DNA of 64,000 nt from Chitinophaga sp. (lineage in GTDB: Bacteria > Bacteroidota > Bacteroidia > Chitinophagales > Chitinophagaceae), in the NCBI RefSeq assembly GCF_019236475.1, contig NZ_JAFAIX010000004.1, positions 186,001-250,000 on the forward strand, read 5' to 3'. Under the pieces are notes generated by a model, which saw nothing but the letters and a program-made list of their open reading frames with translations, was not told the origin of the DNA and searched no databases. Within the stretch, counting starts at the first letter, position 1. Every line of letters begins with the position of its first letter. Positions 38,523-48,230 of the stretch are shown here, one piece after another. The position numbers and the translations under genes were made by a program.

Positions 38523-39071
38523 ATGAACCTATTGAAAAAAGGATTGTTACTGATGATGCTTAGCGGTGGTATCACTATGGCCGCATACGCTCAGGATGAA
38601 GGAACTGACGTAGTACTCAAAGCGGAACGTATCAAGAAAGAACAACTTCCGCCAGAGGTATTGGAAGCCTTCCAAAAACAGTTTCCAACAGCCAACCTCC
38701 GCGATGTGATGAAAATACCAATGGATTTATATCGGAAAGACTTCCTCATTGACGAATCTAATCCTCTCGGTAATGACCAGTATTACACAATGACCATGAC
38801 TGGTACCAAAATGGATGTGGAAGCAGTGTATGATAAAGACGGCAATCTCATCCGCGCCAATGAAATCGCCAAGGATGTAGAATTGCCCACTAATATAACT
38901 ACCTATATTGTTAACACCTATCCATCGTATACCATAAAAAAGGATAAGGTGAAAAGAGTGATTGAACCTAACAAAACGAAAGTGATCTGGGAAGTGACGA
39001 TCGTTCAGTCTAAAGGAGTAGAAAAACGCCTGCTGTTTGACAAAGACGGCAACTTTATGAAGGCGAGATAA
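38523..39071 (+). CDS. PepSY-like secreted protein
   Basis: signal peptide MNLLKKGLLLMMLSGGITMAAYAQ; PPEVLEAFQKQFPTANLRDV. Confidence 0.6.
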   Translation: MNLLKKGLLLMMLSGGITMAAYAQDEGTDVVLKAERIKKEQLPPEVLEAFQKQFPTANLRDVMKIPMDLYRKDFLIDESNPLGNDQYYTMTMTGTKMDVEAVYDKDGNLIRANEIAKDVELPTNITTYIVNTYPSYTIKKDKVKRVIEPNKTKVIWEVTIVQSKGVEKRLLFDKDGNFMKAR

Positions 39072-39159
39072 TGCAGTCAAACCATGATCGTTTTGTTTTA
39101 CCCTTACGGCTATACGTAAATGTTTATATCGAATGAATGTTTATGAGAACCCTATTTTT

Positions 39160-39612
39160 TTAATTTGCCACCGCACTGCAATAAACCCATAGTATAAACA
39201 ATATTTGCAGCGGTACCCGGAACCATAAATAACGTAACCCATTGCCACCAGTGGTCCCCTTCTGGTAGTCGATCGACTGCATTGCTGCGTAGATATTCGC
39301 AGGTAATACCGCTACGAAGAAAATAATCAAGCAAATACCGGCCATATGTCGTAATGATGGAATTAATAATCCAATGCCCCCCAAGATCTCTAGAATACCC
39401 GTTAATGCTACCATGAACTTTTTGTAAGGGATAGAGGGCGGCATCATCATTTCCATACCTTTTGAAAACGCAAAATGTGCACTGGCGGTGAAAAATAGCA
39501 TAATAGCCATGGCTATGCGGCCGGCAAAGGCCCATTCATAACTGTGATGTAATAGTAACAGCACTAACAGCGCTAACACAAAACTACCAATCAATACAAT
39601 AAGTGGTTTCAT
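39160..39612 (-). CDS. DoxX family membrane protein
   Basis: four hydrophobic segments; AMAIMLFFTASAHFAFSKGMEMMMPPSIPYKKFMVALTGILEILGGIGLL. Confidence 0.75.
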   Translation of the reverse strand: MKPLIVLIGSFVLALLVLLLLHHSYEWAFAGRIAMAIMLFFTASAHFAFSKGMEMMMPPSIPYKKFMVALTGILEILGGIGLLIPSLRHMAGICLIIFFVAVLPANIYAAMQSIDYQKGTTGGNGLRYLWFRVPLQILFILWVYCSAVAN

Positions 39613-39726
39613 ATCTAAGGGTTTCTATGGTGCTCAAAGATAACTGATTTGTACCTGCAGTGATAAATCGTAACTTAAAAACAATAGGCTTGTACTGGCG
39701 ATCAGCACCATTATTAAACCCCAACT

Positions 39727-40296
39727 ATGCCATTTTCCAGATTGGAGCGCACCATCCGCGGGCTGCAACAACTGGCATCCAGGAAACGGGGAGTCAATTT
39801 CCTGGAAGTAAGACCAGAAGCAGTCATTATTAAACCTCCCTGTGATTCCAGAACTTTCGTACTGGTGTCCTGGTTAGTACTGTGTCTAATACCTTTATCC
39901 TATTTGGTATACATATCAGCTTATGGATTTGATAGTTGGGGAGCGCCTGTATTATTATTGTTGATTTGCTTGTTTATCTGGAGAGATCTATTGCTACTCA
40001 CAGAAGGACAACAACATGTGACGATCAATTTCCAAGCACGACAGTTCGAGTTCTACAGAATGCACACTTTTGCTGGTGGAAGACCCCGTTACTATAATAT
40101 TGATTTTAATGAAGTACAGGAAGTAATCCTTACAGCAGCTCCCGTGACGGGAAATGCACGACTACAGCGGATTGTTTTAATAGGTAAAGCAGGGCAGGAG
40201 CTGGCGTTTTTTGATCTGAGGAAAGATCAGTTTAGTAACTATACCGCGGGCAAACTTCGTTTACTCTTCTCCGTTATCATATATACATATCATTGA
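39727..40296 (+). CDS. hypothetical membrane protein
   Basis: 189-aa ORF with two hydrophobic segments. Confidence 0.65.
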   Translation: MPFSRLERTIRGLQQLASRKRGVNFLEVRPEAVIIKPPCDSRTFVLVSWLVLCLIPLSYLVYISAYGFDSWGAPVLLLLICLFIWRDLLLLTEGQQHVTINFQARQFEFYRMHTFAGGRPRYYNIDFNEVQEVILTAAPVTGNARLQRIVLIGKAGQELAFFDLRKDQFSNYTAGKLRLLFSVIIYTYH

Positions 40297-40455
40297 ATGA
40301 AATCCTTCCAAAAAATAGGTGCATTGCATATACAAGCAAGCATTATTTTTCTACTTTCAGTACTATATGAATTTTACGTTATGATTGACCCGTGAGCATG
40401 CTTTTCTTTTCAACCTGAATTATTTTCGCTCTCTCGCAAACAAATATTAGCCTAT

Positions 40456-43400
40456 ATGAAAACAGTTTGTAGCCTTTTGCTATCCATGTTACTATGCTGC
40501 TTCGTTTCTATTAACGTGTACGCTCAAACGACGCAAGCTGCTATTGCCGGTACCGTATCAGATAATGCCAAACAATTGATTCCTGGCGCATCTGTGCTGA
40601 TTCGGAATGAATCCACCGGTTTTACCACCAGAACAATCACCAATGCCAAAGGCGAATTTAACTTTAAAGAATTACCATTAGGAGGCCCTTATACCATCAC
40701 TATTTCTTCTGTAGGGTATGGCGCTGAAAAATTAACCGGATATAGCCTCAATCAGGGTGATCTGGTGCGCGTTAGCGTTGTGCTGCAATCTTCATCTGTA
40801 AACATGAGTGAAGTAAAAGTAACGGCCTCCGGATTGAAAAATAAAACGGAAAACTTTGGCGCCGCTACTACTGTTACCAGTCGCGATATTGCTAGGCTAC
40901 CCGTAAACGGACGTAACTTTTCTTCCTTGGTAGATTTATCACCACTGAGCAGTGGATCTAACTTGGCTGGTCAATTGGGGTCTTCTACCAATATCACCAT
41001 CGATGGTACTTCCGCTAAGAACCCTACTTCCAGCAGTGGCACCAACGCCAGGATTGGCGGACCTTACGCGTTATCGATGGAGGCTATCCGCGAATTCAAA
41101 GTGGTGACCAACCAATACGATGTTACTTACGGTCGTAGTGGTGGCGGTACCATCAGCGCGGTAACAAAAGCAGGTACTAACGAATTTGGCGGTAGCGTGT
41201 TTACGTATATGCGTAACGATTGGTTGTCCAGTCGATTTGATATCCGCGGTGTACCACGTGTAAACGACTTCTCTACTTATCAATATGGCGCCACTTTATC
41301 TGGCCCTATCATCAAAGATAAATTGCATTTCTTCGTAGCTTGGGATCATCAGTCAGATGCACGCCCATTGCAGATTGCAGATATTCAGTCCGATGCAGAC
41401 ATCAAGCGACTCAATGTAACGCCGTCTACCTTAAATTCATTTCTGGATATTGCCCGCGCAAAATACGGTGTGAGCAATGGACCTCAATTCGGTTCCTTTA
41501 ACAAGAAAAGAGCCACCGACGCCGCTTTTGCACGTATCGATTGGCAGATCAATGAAAAGAACCTCTTGACAATCCGCGACAACTACATCAATGATCGCGC
41601 GCCACTAGGCCGTGATGATAATACTTCCATCAACTTGTACGAAGTATACGCGGATGCCCATGCAGTGAACAATAGTATCCTGGCCACGCTGCGGACGGTT
41701 GTCTCTCCAAAATTTACCAATGAACTTAAATTCCAACACCTGTATACCTTCGAGAAAAGCTCGCCTGGTAGCCAGTTGCCGGCTGCTAATATTCCCCGCG
41801 CAATTGTGGAAAGAGTGGAATCTAAAGTAGATAACAATTCTCTCTATACAAATATTCAACTCGGAGGACAACGTTATTCCCCAGAACACTTTTACAACAA
41901 TGTTTTTCAACTGGTAGATAACGTGTACTACAGTACGAATAAAGCCAACTTCACTTTCGGTACGGATATCATGTACAGTCATATGAATTCGCTGTACGGT
42001 AGTGAAATGAATGGCCGCTTCTACTTCACCGGTATGGATAACTTCAATAACCTGACGCCTTATCGTTATGCCCGCGAAGTAGCGCTGGCCGACGATCCAA
42101 GCGTTAACCAGAATATTGTGAGTGCAGCATTATATGCGCAGATGCAAACCAAACTGGCCAAAGGTTTTGAAATGATCGCTGGGCTGCGTGCTGATTATAC
42201 CACCTATCTCAATAAACCTAATTTCAATCAAACCGTTTACGATGCGCTTGGACTGCGTACAGATCGTGGTTTGAATACCTTCCAGTTGCAACCACGACTC
42301 CAATTCAACTGGGATATCCAGGAGAAACATACGGATTACCTGCGCTTCGGTGCTGCCATCTTTGGGTCAGACATCAACAACTATGCAATGATCAACAACA
42401 TGTTGTTTGATGGTACCAAAGTGTTGACCGTGGACGTACAAGGCGCCGCAGTACCTAAACCTGACTTCGTGTCTTACAGACAAAACCCCGCTTCCGCTCC
42501 AGGCAAAGAAATGTTTGAGAAGTATGGCCTGCCAAAACTCGGTACCATCAATTTGAATGGTAAAGACGCGAGAATTCCGGTAGTCTACAAAGCCAATATT
42601 TCCTATAGTCACTTCTTTACAGAACGCCTGAAAGCTGGCCTGACCTTCTTTACCACCATCGCGCGTCATAACTACATGTACGTAGATCGTAACATGGTGG
42701 ACCAGCCGTTCTTTACACTGCCGAACGAAGCCAATAGAGGCGTGTATGTTCCGATCAATACCATCAACGAAAAGAATGGTGCTACGGATTGGATGCAGGG
42801 GCGTAAATCAGATAAAGTGAGTCGCGTACTGGAGCTGAACAGTGAAGGTAAAGTGAACCAATTTGCAGTAGTGGCAGATGCTACCTACCGTTATTTCAGA
42901 GATGGGGAAGTATCCTTCAGCTATACCTGGAATGATGCGAAAGATAACACCTCTTACAATGGTGACGTCGCCAATACCGCTACCTTATCACTGATGGTAA
43001 AAGATGATCCTCGTGATCTGAGTAAAATGACTTACAGCGATAACCAATTCCGTCATAAAGTGGTATTTTACGGTACTGCACCTAGTTTCCTCGGCATAAA
43101 TATTGGCGTAAGATATTCCGGTATAGGCGGTACACGTTATTCCTTGGCAGTGAGCGGCAACGTGAACGGCGACTTCGTCAACTCTAACGACCTCGCCTAT
43201 ATTTTTGATGTGAACAATCCGAATGTACCCGATAAAATCCGTCAAGGAATTCAGTCTATCCTGAATAATCCGTTGGTAGATTCCCGTTATAAGGACTATA
43301 TCCGCAAAAGCATGGGTACTATTGCGGAGAGAAACGGTGGTGTGAATGGCTTCTACGGCTTCTGGGATGTACGTATTACCAAGAAGTTCAACTTCACACC

Positions 43401-43623
43401 AAAACAACGCTTGGAAATATCCTGCGATCTATTCAACGTGGCGAACCTCTTCAAGAAAGACTGGGGCACCAGCAAGAACTTAGGTAAACAGAACATTTAC
43501 TCCTTGGGAGGTTTCGACAAAGCCAATACGTCTTATTTATACAACGTGAACGTGAACAGTGGAATCGTAACGCCAGGCGGAAACCCTTGGCAGATACAGT
43601 TGGGAGCGAGATACGAGTTTTAA
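40456..43623 (+). CDS. TonB-dependent receptor with carboxypeptidase-like regulatory domain
   Basis: signal peptide; IAGTVSDNAKQLIPGASVLIRNESTGFTTRT; plug domain LPVNGRNFSSLVDLSPL; terminal F. Confidence 0.92.
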   Translation: MKTVCSLLLSMLLCCFVSINVYAQTTQAAIAGTVSDNAKQLIPGASVLIRNESTGFTTRTITNAKGEFNFKELPLGGPYTITISSVGYGAEKLTGYSLNQGDLVRVSVVLQSSSVNMSEVKVTASGLKNKTENFGAATTVTSRDIARLPVNGRNFSSLVDLSPLSSGSNLAGQLGSSTNITIDGTSAKNPTSSSGTNARIGGPYALSMEAIREFKVVTNQYDVTYGRSGGGTISAVTKAGTNEFGGSVFTYMRNDWLSSRFDIRGVPRVNDFSTYQYGATLSGPIIKDKLHFFVAWDHQSDARPLQIADIQSDADIKRLNVTPSTLNSFLDIARAKYGVSNGPQFGSFNKKRATDAAFARIDWQINEKNLLTIRDNYINDRAPLGRDDNTSINLYEVYADAHAVNNSILATLRTVVSPKFTNELKFQHLYTFEKSSPGSQLPAANIPRAIVERVESKVDNNSLYTNIQLGGQRYSPEHFYNNVFQLVDNVYYSTNKANFTFGTDIMYSHMNSLYGSEMNGRFYFTGMDNFNNLTPYRYAREVALADDPSVNQNIVSAALYAQMQTKLAKGFEMIAGLRADYTTYLNKPNFNQTVYDALGLRTDRGLNTFQLQPRLQFNWDIQEKHTDYLRFGAAIFGSDINNYAMINNMLFDGTKVLTVDVQGAAVPKPDFVSYRQNPASAPGKEMFEKYGLPKLGTINLNGKDARIPVVYKANISYSHFFTERLKAGLTFFTTIARHNYMYVDRNMVDQPFFTLPNEANRGVYVPINTINEKNGATDWMQGRKSDKVSRVLELNSEGKVNQFAVVADATYRYFRDGEVSFSYTWNDAKDNTSYNGDVANTATLSLMVKDDPRDLSKMTYSDNQFRHKVVFYGTAPSFLGINIGVRYSGIGGTRYSLAVSGNVNGDFVNSNDLAYIFDVNNPNVPDKIRQGIQSILNNPLVDSRYKDYIRKSMGTIAERNGGVNGFYGFWDVRITKKFNFTPKQRLEISCDLFNVANLFKKDWGTSKNLGKQNIYSLGGFDKANTSYLYNVNVNSGIVTPGGNPWQIQLGARYEF

Positions 43624-43638
43624 TTCTTCTAGCTGTTG

Positions 43639-43720
43639 TGCCTGCCGAGCGAGGCAGGCATGAATAAAAAAGGAAAAGATCGTGACGTTGCAGACGTCAC
43701 GATCTTTTCCTTTTTTATTC
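43639..43720. repeat. compound double-hairpin element, copy B (includes bidirectional terminator)
   Basis: Hairpin 1 TGCCTGCC-GAGCGA-GGCAGGCA; hairpin 2 27-bp perfect inverted repeat GAATAAAAAAGGAAAAGATCGTGACGT-TGCAG-ACGTCACGATCTTTTCCTTTTTTATTC. Confidence 0.8.
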
Positions 43721-44845
43721 AGCAATATTGGCAGAAGCCCACTGTTGTATATCCTGTTTACTGAGTGCAGCCGCCATCAGGTCAGGGAATTTATCCGGGC
43801 TACAGGCAAATACCGGCACGCCGAGGTCCGCCAGGAATTGCGCGTTTTCATGATCGTAGGAAGGCTTGCCATCATCGTTGAGGGCGAGTAGTACGATCAG
43901 TTGTACGCCAGCCGCCACCAATTCTGCCGCGCGTTTACGCATGTTTTCTGGATGGCCGCCTTCATAGAGGTCTGTGACCAATACCATTACCGTATCCGCC
44001 GGGCGACTGATTAATTGTTGACAGTAAGACAAGGCCAATTGAATATCCGTACCACCACCGAGCTGCACGCCAAACAGCAGGTCCACAGGGTCTTGTAGCT
44101 GTTCTGTCAGATCCGCAACCGCAGTATCGAATACTACCATTTTCGTTTGTAAGGCTGGCAAAGAGGCCATAACCGCTCCGAAGATCCCGGAATACACCAC
44201 AGAGGTACCCATAGAGCCACTCTGATCCAGGCACAACACCACATCTTTCAACGCACTACGCTTACGCCCATACCCAATGCGGGTTTCAGGAATAATGGTT
44301 TTATATTCCGCCTGATAATGTTTCAAGTTTCTGCGTATAGTCAGCGGCCAGTTGATTTCATTATGTCGAGGGCGAAGGTTTCTTGCACTTCTGTTCAGCG
44401 CGCCGGTAACGGCTTGCTGCATGGGCTGCGACAGTTTCCGCATCAATTCATCCACTACTTTCTGCACCACCATTCTCGCCGTAGCTTTGGTTTTTTCAGG
44501 AATCACCCTGCTCAGCGACAGGAGCGTAGCTACCAGGTGCACATCTGCTTCCGCATTTTCCAGCATCTCCTTTTCCATTAACAGTTGTGTCAGGTTCAGT
44601 CTTTTCAGTGCATCCTGTTGCATCACCTTCACCACAGAAGAAGGGAAGAAGGTACGAATATCTCCTAGCCAGCGGTTTACATTGGGAGAGGACGCTCCCA
44701 GTCCACCTTGGCGATTACTATCGTATAGTGCTTCCAGTGTCTGATCTATGCGTAGCTCATTTTCTGCGAGTTTGCATCCTGTACCATCGTGTTGATTGCC
44801 GCCAAGAATCAGGCGCCATCTTTTCAGTTCCTTTTCGTTACTCAT
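43715..44845 (-). CDS. VWA domain protein (YehP-like)
   Basis: VVLCLDQSGSMGTSVVYSGIFGAV MIDAS motif; downstream of MoxR/DUF5682. Confidence 0.9.
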   Translation of the reverse strand: MSNEKELKRWRLILGGNQHDGTGCKLAENELRIDQTLEALYDSNRQGGLGASSPNVNRWLGDIRTFFPSSVVKVMQQDALKRLNLTQLLMEKEMLENAEADVHLVATLLSLSRVIPEKTKATARMVVQKVVDELMRKLSQPMQQAVTGALNRSARNLRPRHNEINWPLTIRRNLKHYQAEYKTIIPETRIGYGRKRSALKDVVLCLDQSGSMGTSVVYSGIFGAVMASLPALQTKMVVFDTAVADLTEQLQDPVDLLFGVQLGGGTDIQLALSYCQQLISRPADTVMVLVTDLYEGGHPENMRKRAAELVAAGVQLIVLLALNDDGKPSYDHENAQFLADLGVPVFACSPDKFPDLMAAALSKQDIQQWASANIAE

Positions 44846-47117
44846 GGATTACTTGATTTACTGTTTGACCATAGCCTAACAACTGCATGATGACAGGGAT
44901 GCCTAGTTGTCCGCGTGTATCCTCCGTGCCTGCGAGTGCTTTATTGCTGGTAGATACATTATCACCTTTTTTGATTTTCTCCCCGATCTGGCGGCGCTCT
45001 GGACTGGAGAAGGCCGCAAAGGTGCGTCGGAGTAACGGTAACAATTGTATGAAGATGTCGTCTCCCAAATCATTGACCCAGTTCTGCAATAGGTGCAATA
45101 AGGTATTATCCACCAGTAGGAGGGAACCGCTGCCTCTAAGAAACCCTTCTAGCCAAGCTGCTGCATCGGCAGGATTGTTTCCTACGGACATGGCTACACT
45201 AAAAGTTGTGACCAATTCTTCATTGCCCAATACCCGCGCATCGCTGAGCAGCCTGGTCGCATAGCCAGCCAAGGATCTGGCGGCATGGGTATTCCGACAA
45301 ATAATATGTAGCGCATGCTGCCAGGATGCGGTAATCTCTTCCTGCTGGAGGGTCTGTATAGCGTCGTTCATGTTGTACAGTTGGTCCAGCATAACGGAGG
45401 CAGCATCTTCTGCAACCCCAGTACAAGCGGGTGGCAACTGTATACAGATCCTGGTGATCATACTTTCTAGGATGGCCAGTACCATCCCTGCATCTGTTTT
45501 ACGTACGTTACCATAGCGGGTAATAGCGACCAATGGCGGTAATACTTCAATCAACTGCAAAACGTCGCTGCTGGCGGCGGCCATATTATTGACACGGTTG
45601 ATCAGCATATCCGTGGCTTCCGGTAATTCCGCTGGGATGGTGTCTTCCAATAACCGACAAACCTCACGAATAGTATTACTACGTGTAGCCATATCCGTTA
45701 CATAACTAGCGGCAGCGGTAGCGACAGTGTTTCCCCAGCAGCTTTTATCGATGATGTCGACAGCCAGTTCTGGCGCCCACTGCAATCTCCACTGTTCGCG
45801 GAAGGTGCCTTTACCATCCGCGCGGTGTTGCTCGCCCCAGTTGATATCCAGCAGGTGCAGGCGATGTAGGAATATGCTACGCTGCAAATCATTTGGCTGA
45901 CGAAGATCCAGTTGATAGTCCTTGAAATCAGCGGTAGCCTGCAAGCGCAGTTTTTTCTGTTGCTTTTCAATATCAGCTTGCAACGGTGCTTTCGGCACAT
46001 CTTCCGGTACGCTACCGATGCGATTACTGATGATCAGTTCTTTTTCTATCAGTTGCATCGGAATTGTATCACCGTTGCATAGGATCGCGATGGTGGCTTC
46101 ATTGAGTTCATCCAGTGCGGGTGCGGGCAACTGGCGCATAGCGGCCAACGCATTGCTGAGGCGTACTGCTTCCAATACATGTGCAGTGGAGATATCCATT
46201 TGTTTCTCGCGGAAAAGTCTGGCTACATTGGTGAGCCAGCGGGTGCCATCATCGGTAGGATGTTCCCATTTATGTTGGTACCATCCGGGTGATTTGATGC
46301 CGGCGCGGTATCCACTTTGAAAGCTGAGCCGATGAAATGTCCAGGGTGTCCAGCTACAGGCAACTTTCACTTTAGGAAGGCCTTTCAGTAGTTCATTGTC
46401 TACTTTGGCAGCCGGCATATCCTGTAATGCCGGGGCATGCCATGCGCCGCAGATAACGGCAATCTCAGGATACATTTCCTTTTCTGCCTGGCGGATCATT
46501 TTACGCATCCAGGCTTCGCGGAGTTCATTGCGCTCATCTTTATGTGCAGCGAGCTCTTGCCGCAGGGTTTGCATGGCTTCCATGATAGCTTCAAATACCT
46601 GCTCATTTTGTTGGCGATATTCGAACATGTGGTCCCACCAAGCTTCGCCATCCGTATAGCCGTCTGCGGTAGCGAGCAAAGCGATCGGATCGAAGGTCTC
46701 TGGCGCTTCTTCGGGAACAGCAGCGGCATTATTCAGGGTAGGATCTGTTTCGGCGGTAGTTTGATCTGTTTCAGCAGCGGCTTGTTGTTTTTCCTTATCC
46801 AGTGCGAAAACATGTATCAGTGGTAGATCCATGAACCGTACAGGGATACGGTGTTCCCGGGCATAGGAGATCGCCTGCCATTCTGGGGAATAGGCCGCAA
46901 AAGGATAGAAGGCGCTATGATGGGGCGCATCTGGCTCGTACGCCAAGATGGCGATGGGCGGTTGCAATTGTTCATTGCCTACCCATTCCAGGAGGCTATC
47001 TGCTTCCGGAGGGCCTTCTACCAGTATAATGTCGGGCTTCAGTTCTTCCAGGCGGGCCCGCACGTTACGTGCGGAGCCGGGGCCATGGTGCCTGATACCC
47101 ATGATATGTGTAGCCAT
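44838..47117 (-). CDS. DUF5682 family protein (YehM-like)
   Basis: MGIRHHGPGSARNVRARLEELKPDIILVEGPPEADSLLEWV. Confidence 0.88.
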   Translation of the reverse strand: MATHIMGIRHHGPGSARNVRARLEELKPDIILVEGPPEADSLLEWVGNEQLQPPIAILAYEPDAPHHSAFYPFAAYSPEWQAISYAREHRIPVRFMDLPLIHVFALDKEKQQAAAETDQTTAETDPTLNNAAAVPEEAPETFDPIALLATADGYTDGEAWWDHMFEYRQQNEQVFEAIMEAMQTLRQELAAHKDERNELREAWMRKMIRQAEKEMYPEIAVICGAWHAPALQDMPAAKVDNELLKGLPKVKVACSWTPWTFHRLSFQSGYRAGIKSPGWYQHKWEHPTDDGTRWLTNVARLFREKQMDISTAHVLEAVRLSNALAAMRQLPAPALDELNEATIAILCNGDTIPMQLIEKELIISNRIGSVPEDVPKAPLQADIEKQQKKLRLQATADFKDYQLDLRQPNDLQRSIFLHRLHLLDINWGEQHRADGKGTFREQWRLQWAPELAVDIIDKSCWGNTVATAAASYVTDMATRSNTIREVCRLLEDTIPAELPEATDMLINRVNNMAAASSDVLQLIEVLPPLVAITRYGNVRKTDAGMVLAILESMITRICIQLPPACTGVAEDAASVMLDQLYNMNDAIQTLQQEEITASWQHALHIICRNTHAARSLAGYATRLLSDARVLGNEELVTTFSVAMSVGNNPADAAAWLEGFLRGSGSLLLVDNTLLHLLQNWVNDLGDDIFIQLLPLLRRTFAAFSSPERRQIGEKIKKGDNVSTSNKALAGTEDTRGQLGIPVIMQLLGYGQTVNQVIHE

Positions 47118-47135
47118 TGGGCAATCAGTTTAGGG

Positions 47136-48218
47136 TTATATGCCGAGGTCGCGGCAGGCACGGTAAATATCTTTCCAGTCTTCTCTTGGTTTCACTACTG
47201 TTTCCAGGTATTCCTGCCATACTAGTTTATCCTGCACAGGATCTTTAATCACTGCGCCAATGATGCCTGCTGCCAAATCATCTGCTTTCAGTTGGCCATC
47301 ACCGAAGTAGGCTGCCAATGCCAGACCGTTGTTGACAACAGAGATCGCCTCTGCGGTGCTGAGTGTACCGGTAGGGGATTTAACTTTCGTTTTACCATCG
47401 GTGGTGATACCGCTGCGCAATTCTCTGAAGATGGTAACAATGCGGCGGATTTCCTGTAATGCTGGCTTTTCTGCTGGCAGTTCCATTACTTTTTCAAAGC
47501 TTTCCACTCTTCTTTTAACGATATCAATTTCTTCTTGCTCTGAAGTAGGTACCGGCAGAATAACGGTATTGAACCTACGTTTTAAAGCGCTGGAAAGATC
47601 ATTCACGCCTTTGTCGCGGTTATTGGCGGTAGCGATGATATTAAAGCCCCTAGTGGCTTGTACGGATGTATTCAACTCTGGAATAGGCAATGATTTTTCA
47701 GAGAGAATCGTAATCAGGGTATCTTGTACATCGGCGCCGATTCTTGTCAGCTCTTCGATGCGGGCAATCTTACCATCGCGCATGGCACGCATTACAGGTG
47801 TTTCAACAATGGCATTAGGGCTAGGGCCTTCGGCCAGGAGGCGGGCATAGTTCCAGCCATAGCGGATACTTTCTTCACTGGTACCGGCAGTACCCTGTAC
47901 AATCATGGTAGAATCTCCACTGATAGCGGCTGCCAGGTGTTCGCTTACCCAGCTTTTGGCCGTGCCTGGGAGGCCGTACAAGAGCAGCGCTCTGTCGGTA
48001 GCCAGTGTGGCTACTGCTATCTCCATCAACCGACGATTACCAATGTATTTAGGACTTACTTCAAAACCATTTTTCAGGGTACCGCCCACCAGGTAGGTCA
48101 CAACAGATTGTGGGGACATTACCCAGTTATGCGGGCGTTTGTCGTTATCTTGTTTTTTAAGCTCTTCCAGTTCTGTGGCATAAAGGATTTCAGCATGCTG
48201 ACGAAGAATAGTAGACAT
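47136..48218 (-). CDS. MoxR-type AAA+ ATPase (YehL-like)
   Basis: LLYGLPGTAKSWVSEHLAAAISGDS Walker A; RIEELTRIGADVQDTLITILSEK. Confidence 0.92.
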   Translation of the reverse strand: MSTILRQHAEILYATELEELKKQDNDKRPHNWVMSPQSVVTYLVGGTLKNGFEVSPKYIGNRRLMEIAVATLATDRALLLYGLPGTAKSWVSEHLAAAISGDSTMIVQGTAGTSEESIRYGWNYARLLAEGPSPNAIVETPVMRAMRDGKIARIEELTRIGADVQDTLITILSEKSLPIPELNTSVQATRGFNIIATANNRDKGVNDLSSALKRRFNTVILPVPTSEQEEIDIVKRRVESFEKVMELPAEKPALQEIRRIVTIFRELRSGITTDGKTKVKSPTGTLSTAEAISVVNNGLALAAYFGDGQLKADDLAAGIIGAVIKDPVQDKLVWQEYLETVVKPREDWKDIYRACRDLGI

Positions 48219-48230
48219 ATAAATGAGTTT

